From: Bryobacterales bacterium
GTDB lineage: Bacteria > Acidobacteriota > Terriglobia > Bryobacterales > Bryobacteraceae
Length of the DNA: 60,363 nucleotides
Assembly: GCA_003136675.1 (NCBI GenBank)
Contig: PLFE01000059.1
Location: forward strand, 1,180 to 61,542
Direction: 5' to 3'
Below the pieces are notes generated by a model. It worked only from the letters and a program-made list of their open reading frames with translations, did no database searches and had not been told where the DNA came from. Shown in pieces: positions 1-9,500 of the stretch. How positions within the stretch are numbered: the first letter of the stretch is position 1; each line of letters starts with the position of its first letter. Both the position numbers and the translations under genes were made by a program.

Positions 1-237
1 GCTCGCGCGTCCGAGTTGAAGGTGCTCGAAAAGGGCCAGAAATACTTCCTGCGTCACTTCCTCGGCATCGTGATCGCGCACGCCCATTGAATACAAATAG
101 CGAAGCAGGCCCGCTCGGGATTGCTCAAACAGGAACAGCACCTCGTTCTGCAGCCCACGGTCCTTCAGCGGTTCCGACGTCGTGGAGCGACCCAGCAGCG
201 GAAGGCGTAAGGCTGGATCTGACGGAGGAGGAAACAT
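1..237 (-). CDS. RNA polymerase ECF-type sigma factor, N-terminal part (cut by window edge)
   Basis: Translating the minus strand from the ATG at 237 gives 79 open codons up to the window edge. Residues about 28-76 form a sigma-70 region 2 helix set, with the core pattern DAEEVTQEVFLALF near residues 56-69. The start is supported by GAGGGGA directly upstream. Region 4 lies outside the window, so it is unknown whether the protein is intact. The gene diverges from the TonB receptor at 298, with about 60 bp between the two starts, so the two may share a regulatory region. By family knowledge such factors direct RNA polymerase to a small stress or envelope regulon; no target is evident here. The sigma-70 family call is confident, the subgroup is not. 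Confidence 0.85.
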   Translation of the reverse strand, partial: MFPPPSDPALRLPLLGRSTTSEPLKDRGLQNEVLFLFEQSRAGLLRYLYSMGVRDHDAEEVTQEVFLALFEHLQLGRAS

Positions 238-297
238 TTCCCCTCAGTTTACGAAAAAAAAGGTGAACAAAGGCGATGCACGCGGAATATTCAAGTG

Positions 298-2616
298 ATG
301 GCATTTACCCGCGCTCTCCTCTTCCTTGTGATTGCCGTTCTCGCGTTCGGCCAGAGTGATAAAGGAGAGCTAAGGTTGCTGATCGCAGACCCCAGTGGGT
401 CGCCTGTTCCAGCATCGGTTGAGCTGACGAGCGACGTGAACCAATACCGCCAGACTTTCGACGCCGACGCAACGGGTCAGGTGATTGCGAAACGGCTGCC
501 CTTCGGGCTCTACACCGTCACGGTGAGCCGCACTGGATTCGCCACGGCCAGGCAGGTGATTGACATCCGCTCCGCTCTACCCAGACAAATTAAAGTCGGG
601 CTCGCACTGGGTGCCGTCCAAACGTCGGTGAATGTGAGCGCGGACGAAACGTTGATCGATCCTTACTCGACCAGCAGCGCCAACCGCATCGGCAGCGATA
701 CCATCGCCGATCGCTTAGGCTCTCAACCGGGCAGGGGACTGGCGGACCTGGTGAATCAGGAGCCTGGATGGGTCTTCGAAGCCAACGGAATTCTGCATCC
801 CAGAGCCGAGGAGTACCAGGTGCAGTACGTAATCGACGGCATGCCGCTAACGGAAAACCGCTCCGCCGCCTACACTCCCGATTTCGACGCGGACGACGTT
901 CAGGAGATGACCGAGATGGTGGCCGGCTTCCCGGCCGAGTACGGCCGCAAAATGGGCGGAGTGATCGAGGTGCAGACCACGCGCGACAAGCGGCCCGGGT
1001 TCCACGGCAAGGCCGTATTCGGCGGTGGTTCCTTCGACTCCACGAACGGCTATTTCGAGGGCCAGTATGGCTTTGGCTCCAGTACGCTGAGTATGAGCCT
1101 TTCCGGCGCTTCCACCGACTACTTTCTCGATCCGCCCGCCACTGAGAACTACACCAACCACGGAACCACGGCCGATTTCATGGCTCATTACGAGTTCGAT
1201 CTTGACAAGAACAACCGCATCGGCATCATCGTTAGCCGCAATCAGTCGAAGTTTCTGGTGCCCAACGAAGTACCTCAGGAGGAAGCCGGCCAGCGTCAGG
1301 ATCGGCAGAATTTTGAGAGCTCTGCGCAGTTTTCTCTACAGCATATTTTCTCCGCGAACGTGCTGGGCGACTTCCGGGCCATGACCCGCGACCTCACCGC
1401 GGGGTTCTGGTCAAACGATCTTTCGACACCCATGATCGCCGGGCAGGATCGCGGCTATCACGAAGAGTATGCCAAGGGGACGGTTTCGGTCCACGCCGGC
1501 ATTCATGAGTTCAAGTTCGGCGCAGAGGTCGATTTTGCCCAGTTGGAAGAAAATCTCAACTACCTGATTACGGACCCCTCTCAGTTTGACCCAGGCACTC
1601 CGCTGGTCTTCAATTTTTATGGGCACGCGCCGGATCGCGAGCAGGCCGCCTTCGCGCAGGATGAAATGCATTGGAAGAACTTCGCCCTCAGCGCGGGCAT
1701 GCGGTTCGATCATTACGACCTGCTGGTCAATCAGACCGGATGGAGCCCGCGCGTCGGTCTCGCCTATTTCTGGCCGAAGGCGAAGATCAACTTCCATGCA
1801 TCTTACGACCGCGTTTTCCAGACTCCGCCATTTGAGAATCTTCTGGTCTCCAGTTCTCCGGCCGTGACTAGTCTGGATTTCCTGGTGCTGCGTCTTCCGG
1901 TGCAACCCGCGCGGGCAAACTATTACGAAGCTGGCTTTGGCAAGGCGCTGTTCGGTCACATTCGCGTGACGGGGAACTTCTTTTGGCGCAGATACCATAA
2001 CTATCCCGATGACGACCTGCTTCTGAATACGGGCGTTAGCTTCCCGATTACATTTGCATTGGCGAATATCTACGGCGAGGAAGCCAAATTGGAAATACCG
2101 AGATGGGGCAAGCTCTCCGGGTATATCTCCTGGACCAATGAGCGCGGCAACGGATACTTTCCGGCGACCGGCGGGCTGTTCCTGGGCGACGATGCCGCGC
2201 AGGCGATTTCGCAGACCAGCGGCGTGTTTCCGGTTTCGCAGGAAGAACGCAACGCCGTGCGCGCGCGCTTTCGATATGAGGTGTCGCCGCGGGTTTGGCT
2301 CGCGTTTGGAGGCACTTACGATAGTGGTTTGCCCATCGACTTCGGCGGCACCGAAGCGGACGCTGCCGAGCAGGGGTACACGCAGAACATTCTGAATCGG
2401 GTGAATTTTTCGGACCTGCGCCCGCGTCCCCTGTGGTCGCTCGACGCGTCCGCCGGAGTGATCCTGAAAAAGAGCGAAAAGTACCAGGCCCGCTTTCAGC
2501 TCGACGGAACGAACCTGACTAATTCCTTGAACGTGATCGACTTTGCCGGTTTGTTTTCAGGAACCGCCATCGGCATGCCGCGCTCGGTGGACGCGCGCCT
2601 GCAGTTCAACTTCTGA
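298..2616 (+). CDS. TonB-dependent receptor with carboxypeptidase-regulatory-like N-terminal domain
   Basis: This is a 772-residue outer membrane receptor. Residues 1-19 are a signal peptide (MAFTRALLFLV, cleaved near FGQS). A carboxypeptidase-regulatory-like beta-sandwich follows at about 25-105, then a plug domain at about 110-230 with the IDGMPL motif and the EYGRKMGGVIEV segment. The rest alternates aromatic and polar residues as in a 22-strand barrel and ends in a terminal Phe (LQFNF), the outer membrane insertion signal. A GTG lies immediately before the ATG at 298; the ATG is preferred. By family knowledge such receptors import large or scarce ligands using TonB energy; the ligand cannot be told. 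At 772 residues it is shorter than the Oar-like receptor at 6594-9830. It diverges from the sigma factor at 237, which could control it. Confidence 0.9.
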   Translation: MAFTRALLFLVIAVLAFGQSDKGELRLLIADPSGSPVPASVELTSDVNQYRQTFDADATGQVIAKRLPFGLYTVTVSRTGFATARQVIDIRSALPRQIKVGLALGAVQTSVNVSADETLIDPYSTSSANRIGSDTIADRLGSQPGRGLADLVNQEPGWVFEANGILHPRAEEYQVQYVIDGMPLTENRSAAYTPDFDADDVQEMTEMVAGFPAEYGRKMGGVIEVQTTRDKRPGFHGKAVFGGGSFDSTNGYFEGQYGFGSSTLSMSLSGASTDYFLDPPATENYTNHGTTADFMAHYEFDLDKNNRIGIIVSRNQSKFLVPNEVPQEEAGQRQDRQNFESSAQFSLQHIFSANVLGDFRAMTRDLTAGFWSNDLSTPMIAGQDRGYHEEYAKGTVSVHAGIHEFKFGAEVDFAQLEENLNYLITDPSQFDPGTPLVFNFYGHAPDREQAAFAQDEMHWKNFALSAGMRFDHYDLLVNQTGWSPRVGLAYFWPKAKINFHASYDRVFQTPPFENLLVSSSPAVTSLDFLVLRLPVQPARANYYEAGFGKALFGHIRVTGNFFWRRYHNYPDDDLLLNTGVSFPITFALANIYGEEAKLEIPRWGKLSGYISWTNERGNGYFPATGGLFLGDDAAQAISQTSGVFPVSQEERNAVRARFRYEVSPRVWLAFGGTYDSGLPIDFGGTEADAAEQGYTQNILNRVNFSDLRPRPLWSLDASAGVILKKSEKYQARFQLDGTNLTNSLNVIDFAGLFSGTAIGMPRSVDARLQFNF

Positions 2617-2621
2617 TTTCA

Positions 2622-2650
2622 TTGACTTAAAGCTTTCCGGCTTCTATGAT
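2622..2650 (+). promoter_or_regulatory. Sigma70-type promoter of first beta-propeller paralogue
   Basis: TTGACT (2622-2627), a 17-nt spacer and TATGAT (2645-2650) match the housekeeping consensus at 5/6 and 5/6. The -10 box ends 13 nt before the ATG at 2664, so the mRNA leader would be only about 5-7 nt and contains no Shine-Dalgarno sequence. The same element with the same spacing stands before the paralogue at 4693. An upstream ATG at 2646 falls inside the -10 box and is therefore unlikely to be a start. Confidence 0.75.
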
Positions 2651-2663
2651 CTTTAAGATACAT

Positions 2664-4583
2664 ATGCGAACCATCATGCGCCGAACGCTGTGCGCCGCGG
2701 CATTGCTCGCTCTCCTCTTCACATTCGGTCTCGCGGCTTACGCGGATTGCGACACTACGGCCCCAAACGTCACCGGCGGACAATACAATACTTATCGTAC
2801 GAGCGCCAATTCTCAGGAGACCACGCTGACCCCCAGCACCGTCTCGAGCGGCTTCGGCTATCTGTTTCAACTCGCCCCGCAAGCCGGGCTGCTTTACGCG
2901 CAACCGCTGATTCTTCATAATTTCACGATCTCGGGTACCTGCCACGCGACGGTGGTGTTTCTGGCGACCATGAAAAACAAGATCGTCGCTTATGATGGCG
3001 ACACTCCGTCTTCAACCCCGCTCTGGCAGAGCCAGACGTTTGGAACTGCGCCCACAACGGGTTCGGTGTCTTATCCGGCGCTCTACTGCCGGTCGAACGT
3101 CGGATTCACAAGCGTGGGGATTTTGAGCACTCCGGTGATCGACGCGAAAAATGACCTCATGTATTTCGTGACGCTCAACGATGTTGCCAAAGCCACGGCA
3201 TGTACCGCCGGCGGCAGCACGAAATGGGAGTACACGCTCCACGCCATGTCGCTCAAGAACGATTCCACTTTCGGGCTCGATTACATCCCGCCGCATGACA
3301 TTGATCAGGATATTGAGCAGTATGGCTTTGTCGCTACGCAGCAGCTCCAGAGACCGGCGCTGTTCGATGCGAACGGCAGTATCTTCATCGGCTTCGGCTT
3401 TGGAACATCCACCGATGGCGGCGGCGAAATCGAGTCAAACTATCAAGGCTGGATGGCTCAATATAACTCGTGCGCAACGGGTAGCGCGAGTTGCCCCACC
3501 ACCACCTGCGTAACGAACACCAACTGCAGCTTCTTCTATGCCAGTGCGTCGAATCCGGGTCCGCTATCCACGCATGGCGCCGGGGTTTGGTCGTCCGGCA
3601 TTGGTCCCGCCACGGATGGGACCTACTATGCGTTCTCCACCGGAAACGGATGCCGGCCCTACCAGGAAACCACTCCCAAGAATTGTGCTCCAATCACGGA
3701 TAACCTTCTCGGAGACTCCGTGATTTACCGCCCTACGAGCACCATCAACACGAACCTGGGCACGACCTTCACTCCGGAAAACACTTCCGAGTCGTCGGGC
3801 TTTATGAACTACTACGTGGATGACTACAACGATCTCGACGTGAGTTCCGGCGGCGTGATGATGATCCCGCCCGCGGTCCCCAAAGCAACCGCCAGTTACC
3901 TGGTCGCGTCGGGAAAAGCCGGGCAGACCTATCTTCTCCAGACCTCCAATTTGGGTGGGTACACCAGCACTCCCTACCAGAGCTTTTTTGGCGCCGTGAG
4001 TACTGCTCCGTGCGCGGTGCCTTTCCCCGTTTATCCGCAGACCCCGCTCTACGGCGGCATTGTTCCCACCGGCGGTGGTTGCGCCGAAATTCACAACCCG
4101 GCCTATTGGACTCTATCCTCGGATACGGGCTTCTATTTCGTTTGGGGATTCGGCGATGTTCTCCGCGGCTACTTTTTCAATGGCGCCAAGTTTGAAACAG
4201 CCGCGAACTCCTCCACGCCCCCTCTCGCCGGGACCACGGCGGCGCAGGGCGGCGGCGCGCTGGCTGTATCCTCCAACGGTATGAACGAATCCACCGCGAT
4301 TTTGTGGGGCGTCACATCGGACGGTTTCGCCTCGTCGGGAGCTTTCCTTCAGGGCGCTTTGACCGCCCATCAACTCTATAGCGGTAGCGGAGCCTACGAG
4401 ATCGCCGGTATCTATAACAGCAAGACCCAGACCGGGGAAACCTTTCACGCGCAAAGATATGTTGTGCCTCTGGTCAACAACGGCAAGGTATATGTCTCAG
4501 CCGTTGTGAACGGGAGCGGCAGCATCTTCGTCTATGGCCCGTGCTCGCAAGGCCCAAATGGAGTTTGCGGAACGCAGCCCTAG
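2664..4583 (+). CDS. Secreted cysteine-rich PQQ-like beta-propeller protein (copy 1)
   Basis: The protein has 639 residues from the ATG at 2664. It begins with a signal peptide (MRTIMRRTLCAAALLALLF, cleavage near AYADC). The mature part has blade-like repeats of the quinoprotein type, for example a segment ending KNKIVAYDG and another reading ASGKAGQTYLLQTSNLGGY, the usual pattern in propellers of this family. About 16-18 cysteines are spread through the mature chain, with a cluster near SCPTTTCVTNTNCSFF, which suggests disulfide bonds in the periplasm or outside the cell. No Trp-docking ring or catalytic residues can be assigned, so enzymatic activity is not claimed. The start is chosen because the only upstream ATG lies inside the -10 box. 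It is a close paralogue of the next gene. Exported protein is sure; propeller fold is probable; function is unknown. Confidence 0.75.
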   Translation: MRTIMRRTLCAAALLALLFTFGLAAYADCDTTAPNVTGGQYNTYRTSANSQETTLTPSTVSSGFGYLFQLAPQAGLLYAQPLILHNFTISGTCHATVVFLATMKNKIVAYDGDTPSSTPLWQSQTFGTAPTTGSVSYPALYCRSNVGFTSVGILSTPVIDAKNDLMYFVTLNDVAKATACTAGGSTKWEYTLHAMSLKNDSTFGLDYIPPHDIDQDIEQYGFVATQQLQRPALFDANGSIFIGFGFGTSTDGGGEIESNYQGWMAQYNSCATGSASCPTTTCVTNTNCSFFYASASNPGPLSTHGAGVWSSGIGPATDGTYYAFSTGNGCRPYQETTPKNCAPITDNLLGDSVIYRPTSTINTNLGTTFTPENTSESSGFMNYYVDDYNDLDVSSGGVMMIPPAVPKATASYLVASGKAGQTYLLQTSNLGGYTSTPYQSFFGAVSTAPCAVPFPVYPQTPLYGGIVPTGGGCAEIHNPAYWTLSSDTGFYFVWGFGDVLRGYFFNGAKFETAANSSTPPLAGTTAAQGGGALAVSSNGMNESTAILWGVTSDGFASSGAFLQGALTAHQLYSGSGAYEIAGIYNSKTQTGETFHAQRYVVPLVNNGKVYVSAVVNGSGSIFVYGPCSQGPNGVCGTQP

Positions 4584-4650
4584 AACTCGTTGATCGATAT
4601 TCGCTTTGTATTCTTTTGTCGATGTCTCTGGGCTCGATTACTGACGCGCA

Positions 4651-4679
4651 TTGACTTACATTTGCTTGGCTACTATCAT
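4651..4679 (+). promoter_or_regulatory. Sigma70-type promoter of second beta-propeller paralogue
   Basis: TTGACT (4651-4656), 17 nt and TATCAT (4674-4679). The -10 box again ends exactly 13 nt before the ATG (4693). It has the same hexamer at -35, the same spacer length and partly the same spacer (ACTTA, GCTT) as the element at 2622. The TTG of this -35 box is in frame with the gene but should not be taken as its start. Confidence 0.72.
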
Positions 4680-4692
4680 TTTGAAGTACCCT

Positions 4693-6591
4693 ATGCAAAT
4701 TTTCATGCGTCGAGCGCTGTGCGCCACATCGCTCCTCGCGCTCATTTTCACCTGCAACCGCGTCGAGGCTGCGACTTGCGGAACTACGGCGCCCAATATC
4801 ACCGGCGGACAATATAATACCTATCGAACGAGCGCGAATCTATCAGAGACGGCGCTCACACCCAGCACCGTTTCCAGCGGTTTCGGCTATCTGTTTGAGA
4901 TGGCGCCAAAGGCCGGCTTAGTCTTCGCTCAGCCTTTGATCCTACATAACTTTACGATCTCGGGAACCTGCCACGCCACGGTGGTATTTCTTGCCACGAT
5001 GAAGAATCAAATCGTCGCGTTCGATGGCGACGCTCCCTCCGAAACGCCAATCTGGCAGAGCCAGACTTTTGGAACTGCGGCCAGTTCCGGTTCGGTCGCC
5101 TATCCGGCGCTCTACTGCCGGTCGAACGTCGGTTTCAACTCCGTTGGAATTCTGAGCACCCCCGTCGTTGACACTACGAATGACCTGATGTATTTCGTGA
5201 CCCTGAACGACACCGATAAGGCCTCAGCGTGTACCTCCGCGGGCAGCGACGGCTGGGTGTATACGCTCCACGCCATGTCGCTGAAGACCGACGCCACGTT
5301 CGGCTTGGATTACATCCCCTCTCACGACATCAACGCGGACCTGTCGCCCTACGGTTTCGTTGCGACGCAACAGATCCAGAGGCCCGCGCTGTTCGATGCG
5401 AAAGGCGGCATCTTCGTCGCTTTCGGGTTTGGAACGTCCACCAACAACGGTGGTGAAATCCAATCAAATTATCAGGGCTGGATGGCTCAGTACAACACCT
5501 GCGCAACCAATAGTACGAGCTGCCCCAAAACGACCTGTTTCACCAATACAAACTGCAACTTCTTCTATGCAAGCGCCCCCAATCCGGGCCCTCTCTCTTC
5601 GCATGGAGCCGGCGTCTGGATGTCCGGCATCGGGCCCGCGACCGATGGAACCTATTTCGCGTTCTCCACCGGAAACGGATGTTATCCGCAAGCCAAGACA
5701 ACGCCCAAGAACTGCTCCGCGATTCTAGACAACTTACTGGGAGATTCGGTTATCTACCGCCCTGTGAGCACCACCAACAGCAACTCCGGCACGACATTCA
5801 CGCCGGAGAATATGGACGAGTCGGCGGGCTATATGAACTACTACGTGGATGACTACAACGACCTCGACATTGGATCCGGCGGTGTTGTGATGATTCCTCC
5901 GGCTGTTCCCAAGGCGACCAGCAGCTACCTCGTCGCTTCCGGAAAGGCCGGGCAGACCTACCTGCTCCAAACCTCTAATTTAGGGGGGTATACCAGTACT
6001 CCGTACCAAGCCTTCTTTTCCTCTGTGAGCGCCGCGCCGTGCGTTGCGCCCCTGCCAGTTACCCCGGCAACACCGGTTTATGGCGGCTGCTCGGAAATCC
6101 ACAATCCTGCCTACTGGACGGTCTCCTCGGATACGGGCTTCTACTTCGTCTGGGCTTTTGGCGATGTTCTCCGCGGCTATTTTTTCAACGGCGCCACGTT
6201 TGATACAACCGCGGGTTCCGCTACGCCTCCCATCGCCGGGACGACCGCCGCGGCGGGTGGTGGCGCGTTAGCGGTTTCGTCCAACGGATCGAATGCTTCC
6301 ACCGCTGTTTTGTGGGGTGTCTCCAGCGCTGGTTTTTCCCAGTCCGGCTCGTTCCTCGATGGCGCGCTCACGGCTCATCAGCTCTACAGCGATAGTGGTG
6401 CCTATGAAATTTCCGGCATTTATAACAGCAAGACTCAGACCGGACAAACCTTCACGGCGCAAAGATATGTGGTGCCCCTGGTGAACAACGGCAAGGTATA
6501 CGTATCGGCTGTAACGAATGGAAATGGCAGCATCTTCGTTTATGGCCCCTGTTCGCAAGGGCCGGGCGGAGTTTGCGGCACGCAGCCGTGA
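4693..6591 (+). CDS. Secreted cysteine-rich PQQ-like beta-propeller protein (copy 2)
   Basis: The protein has 632 residues and aligns over its whole length with the product of 2664-4583, from MRRALCA near the N-terminus to the shared end VCGTQP. The signal peptide runs to about residue 27 (VEAATCG). The cysteine pattern is kept almost completely, including the SCPKTTCFTNTNCNFF cluster. The largest differences are a shorter loop where copy 1 has a GGIVPTGG insert (around residue 455) and surface substitutions. Each copy has its own promoter, which argues for separate expression rather than an operon. The stop lies 2 nt from the stop of the convergent receptor gene at 6594. The role is unknown; a binding or redox protein outside the cytoplasm is possible. 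Confidence 0.75.
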   Translation: MQIFMRRALCATSLLALIFTCNRVEAATCGTTAPNITGGQYNTYRTSANLSETALTPSTVSSGFGYLFEMAPKAGLVFAQPLILHNFTISGTCHATVVFLATMKNQIVAFDGDAPSETPIWQSQTFGTAASSGSVAYPALYCRSNVGFNSVGILSTPVVDTTNDLMYFVTLNDTDKASACTSAGSDGWVYTLHAMSLKTDATFGLDYIPSHDINADLSPYGFVATQQIQRPALFDAKGGIFVAFGFGTSTNNGGEIQSNYQGWMAQYNTCATNSTSCPKTTCFTNTNCNFFYASAPNPGPLSSHGAGVWMSGIGPATDGTYFAFSTGNGCYPQAKTTPKNCSAILDNLLGDSVIYRPVSTTNSNSGTTFTPENMDESAGYMNYYVDDYNDLDIGSGGVVMIPPAVPKATSSYLVASGKAGQTYLLQTSNLGGYTSTPYQAFFSSVSAAPCVAPLPVTPATPVYGGCSEIHNPAYWTVSSDTGFYFVWAFGDVLRGYFFNGATFDTTAGSATPPIAGTTAAAGGGALAVSSNGSNASTAVLWGVSSAGFSQSGSFLDGALTAHQLYSDSGAYEISGIYNSKTQTGQTFTAQRYVVPLVNNGKVYVSAVTNGNGSIFVYGPCSQGPGGVCGTQP

Positions 6592-6593
6592 CC

Positions 6594-9500
6594 TCAGAAA
6601 AGCAGCTTCAGGCCGAACTGGATCTGCCGTGAAGTGGTATCCGTCGTCGTAATCAACCCCGCCGACGGACTGATCGCCCCGCCCGAAAACACGGTCGCGT
6701 TCGGCGTCGCAAAATTAGCTCGATTCAGCAGATTGAAAAACTCCGCGCGAAACTGCAAACTCACCCGCTCCCGAATAACCGTGTTCTTAAACAAGGAAGC
6801 GTCGACGTTGGCGAGGCCGGGGCCGTTATAAACGCCGCGCCCCAGATTTCCATACGTTCCGGGGGTGGGCAGAATAAACGCGTCCGGATTGAACCACTGA
6901 TTCGGATTGCCCTCCACGACTGGCCCCGAAAACGCGGGGTTCACGGATGGCCGATCGGGATTCCTCGTATCGCCATCCCCCGACCGGTTCGATCCCACCT
7001 GCGGGGTAAAAGGAAAACCGCTCAGCAGCGTCACAATCGTATTGACTTGCCACCCGCTCACCAGCCGGTTTCCTTTGAACGGCAGATCGTACGTGCCCGA
7101 TAGGTTTGCCTGATTCGTGGCGTTATATGCCGATGGACCCCAATCGCGATGCAGATCGTTGCGGTCCAGAATCATCTGCGCCTGATTGTTGGCCTGCGCC
7201 CCGGTGAGCGCGGAGTTCATGTCTAGATCCTTCGACCAGGTGTAGTTTGCCCGGAACTGCAGGCCTTTCCGGAGACGGCGGCTCACGTCGATCTGGAGCG
7301 CGTTATAGCTGCTGTTGCCTTCGGTATACCAGAAGAATCCCGCGCCCAAGTCGGGATTCGGACGTGTTGCGCCGGGCCCGGGGATATAGAGCGTCCCCTG
7401 CGGCACGGTATGCGGTGCGCTGCCGAAGCTGGCAAGGCTGATGTCCCCGCCCGCGGAACAGCCGCCGGGGCTGGAACAGACTTGCGCGGGAATCGTATTG
7501 GGATCGACGCTTAACAGGCCATGGTACCCGAACGAGCCCACATACGAGGTGCGCAGAACCGTGTCGCGGCTGAGTTGCTGCTCCACCGTAAAATTCCATT
7601 CCTGCACCGTCGGAGTTTTGGCGTTGGGTTGGACGCCTTGCGGGGCAAAAATGGTGGAGGCTGAGGGGGGAACGCCGGCCGTAATCGGAACCAGCGAGGG
7701 TAAAGACCCCGTCTCGGAAACGGATCCGTTGTAGGGAGGGATCGAATTGAGCAGAAAGCTTAAGTCGTCAATCAGCGAATAGTACATGCCGTAGCCAGCG
7801 CGAATGGCCGTCTTCCCATTACCGAAAACATCCCACGCCAAGCCCGTCCGCGGACCCAGCAAGTGGGTCGCGTTGTTCTGGGTGAAGGCAGAACTGCCCA
7901 CCACGGGCGCGGTTTCAAGAATGCCGTTCGAGCCCGTCACATAGTTGGCTGCTCTCCCCGATTCTTCGTTCCACCCGGTGGTGAATTCGTAACGCAGCCC
8001 CACCCGGACAGTGAGGTTCGGGAGCACTTTGATTGCGTCTTCGAAATATCCGGCGCCAAGCAAACTTCTCCAGCCCAATTCATTCGGATCCGGCACAACC
8101 TGGAACGAGGTCACCGTGCCCTGCAGGAAAGTTGCCAGACTCGCGAAGCTGGCCTGCCCCAGTTGCCGCGAGGCGTCATTGTCGTTGTCCTGCACTCTCT
8201 GGAGCCACACGCCCGCGCTGATCTGGTTACGTCCCTTCGTGATCTGTACCCCGTCCGTGTAAGTGAACAGATTCCGCCGATTCCCTACGTTCGACGCGTT
8301 GTTCGGCCCAGCCGAAGTGATGCTTCCGCCGGATGTGGTGGTGACCCCGCCGCCGATTACGATGCCGCCCGGTCCCAGTCCAGTGACAAAGTCTGTGCTC
8401 GCGGGGAACGCAGCCAGCAGGGTCGAATCAAAGTTGAAAGCCGCGCGTGAAAAACCAGCCCGAAAGGTATTCAGAATCTCCGGAGAGAAAATGTGCGTCT
8501 CTTCGACGCTGGCAACCTGGTTGCGCAATGTTTCATAAGAGGCAAACAGCGGGTCCACCTGAGGGATGAGGCTATTGCCATCGTCAATCGTGTAGCTCCC
8601 CGACAACGTGTCGCGCTCGCTGAAAATGTAGTCGGTTCGGAGCGTGCCGAAATCCTCGCGAACAGTTTGCCTGGGATTTGTATAGGAGAGCGCCGTGCCG
8701 CTGGGTAGCCCGCCGACAGTGAGCTCCGGACCATTGGGCACAGGCCAGAGCTGCATGTAATTCAGCATGGCGGGGTTGAGTTTGCTATACGGCTTGTACA
8801 CCCCGGCAGCGTTGGGCAGCATGCCCTGCCGGGCTTCCGCGTCGGGAACCACACTCACATTGCTCTCGGCGAGCGACTGCCGGTAGCCTTCATAATTTCC
8901 AAACACGAACCACTTGTCTTTGCGAATCGGCCCGCCCAAAGCGCCGCCAAACTGGTTTCTACGGAACGGGGGAACCGAAGTCTGGTCGAAGAAATTCCGC
9001 GCGTCCAAATCGCTGTTGCGGAGAAACTCGTACACTGCTCCGTGCAACTGGTTCGTTCCCGATTGCGTGACGACGCTGATTTGCGCGCCGGCCCGCTTCC
9101 CGTACTCCGCGCCATAGGTGTCGGTGAGAACATTGAACTCCCGGATGGCGTCGATTCCCAGCAGCGCTCCGCTCGCCCCGCCGGGGCTGATGGCGAGCTG
9201 GCTGGTCCCGGTGTATTCGATGCCATTCAGCAGAAACACGTTCTCATAGGTCCGTCGGCCGTCCACGTCAAACGTATTGCCATCGCTGGTGCTGGTATAC
9301 CGGCTCTTCAACGCGCTGTAGTTGATCGCGCCGGGGTTCAGAGGAATCAAATTATCGAAGCTGCGGCCGTTCAAGGGCAGATCCTTGATCTGCTCTTCCC
9401 CCACCAGGCCGGACACGGAAGACGTAGTGGTGTTCACCAGCGGCGTTTCATCGGCCGTGGTCACCTGCTGCACGAGTTCTCCGAGTTCCAGGTGGAAGTT

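Larger units (their letters stand above)
2622..6591 (+). repeat. Tandem gene duplication including promoter
   Basis: The unit promoter + ATG + propeller gene occurs twice head to tail (2622-4583 and 4651-6591). Protein similarity is continuous from the signal peptide to the last residue, while the nucleotides differ widely at third codon positions. The duplication is therefore old and not a recent assembly-style repeat. Confidence 0.85.
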
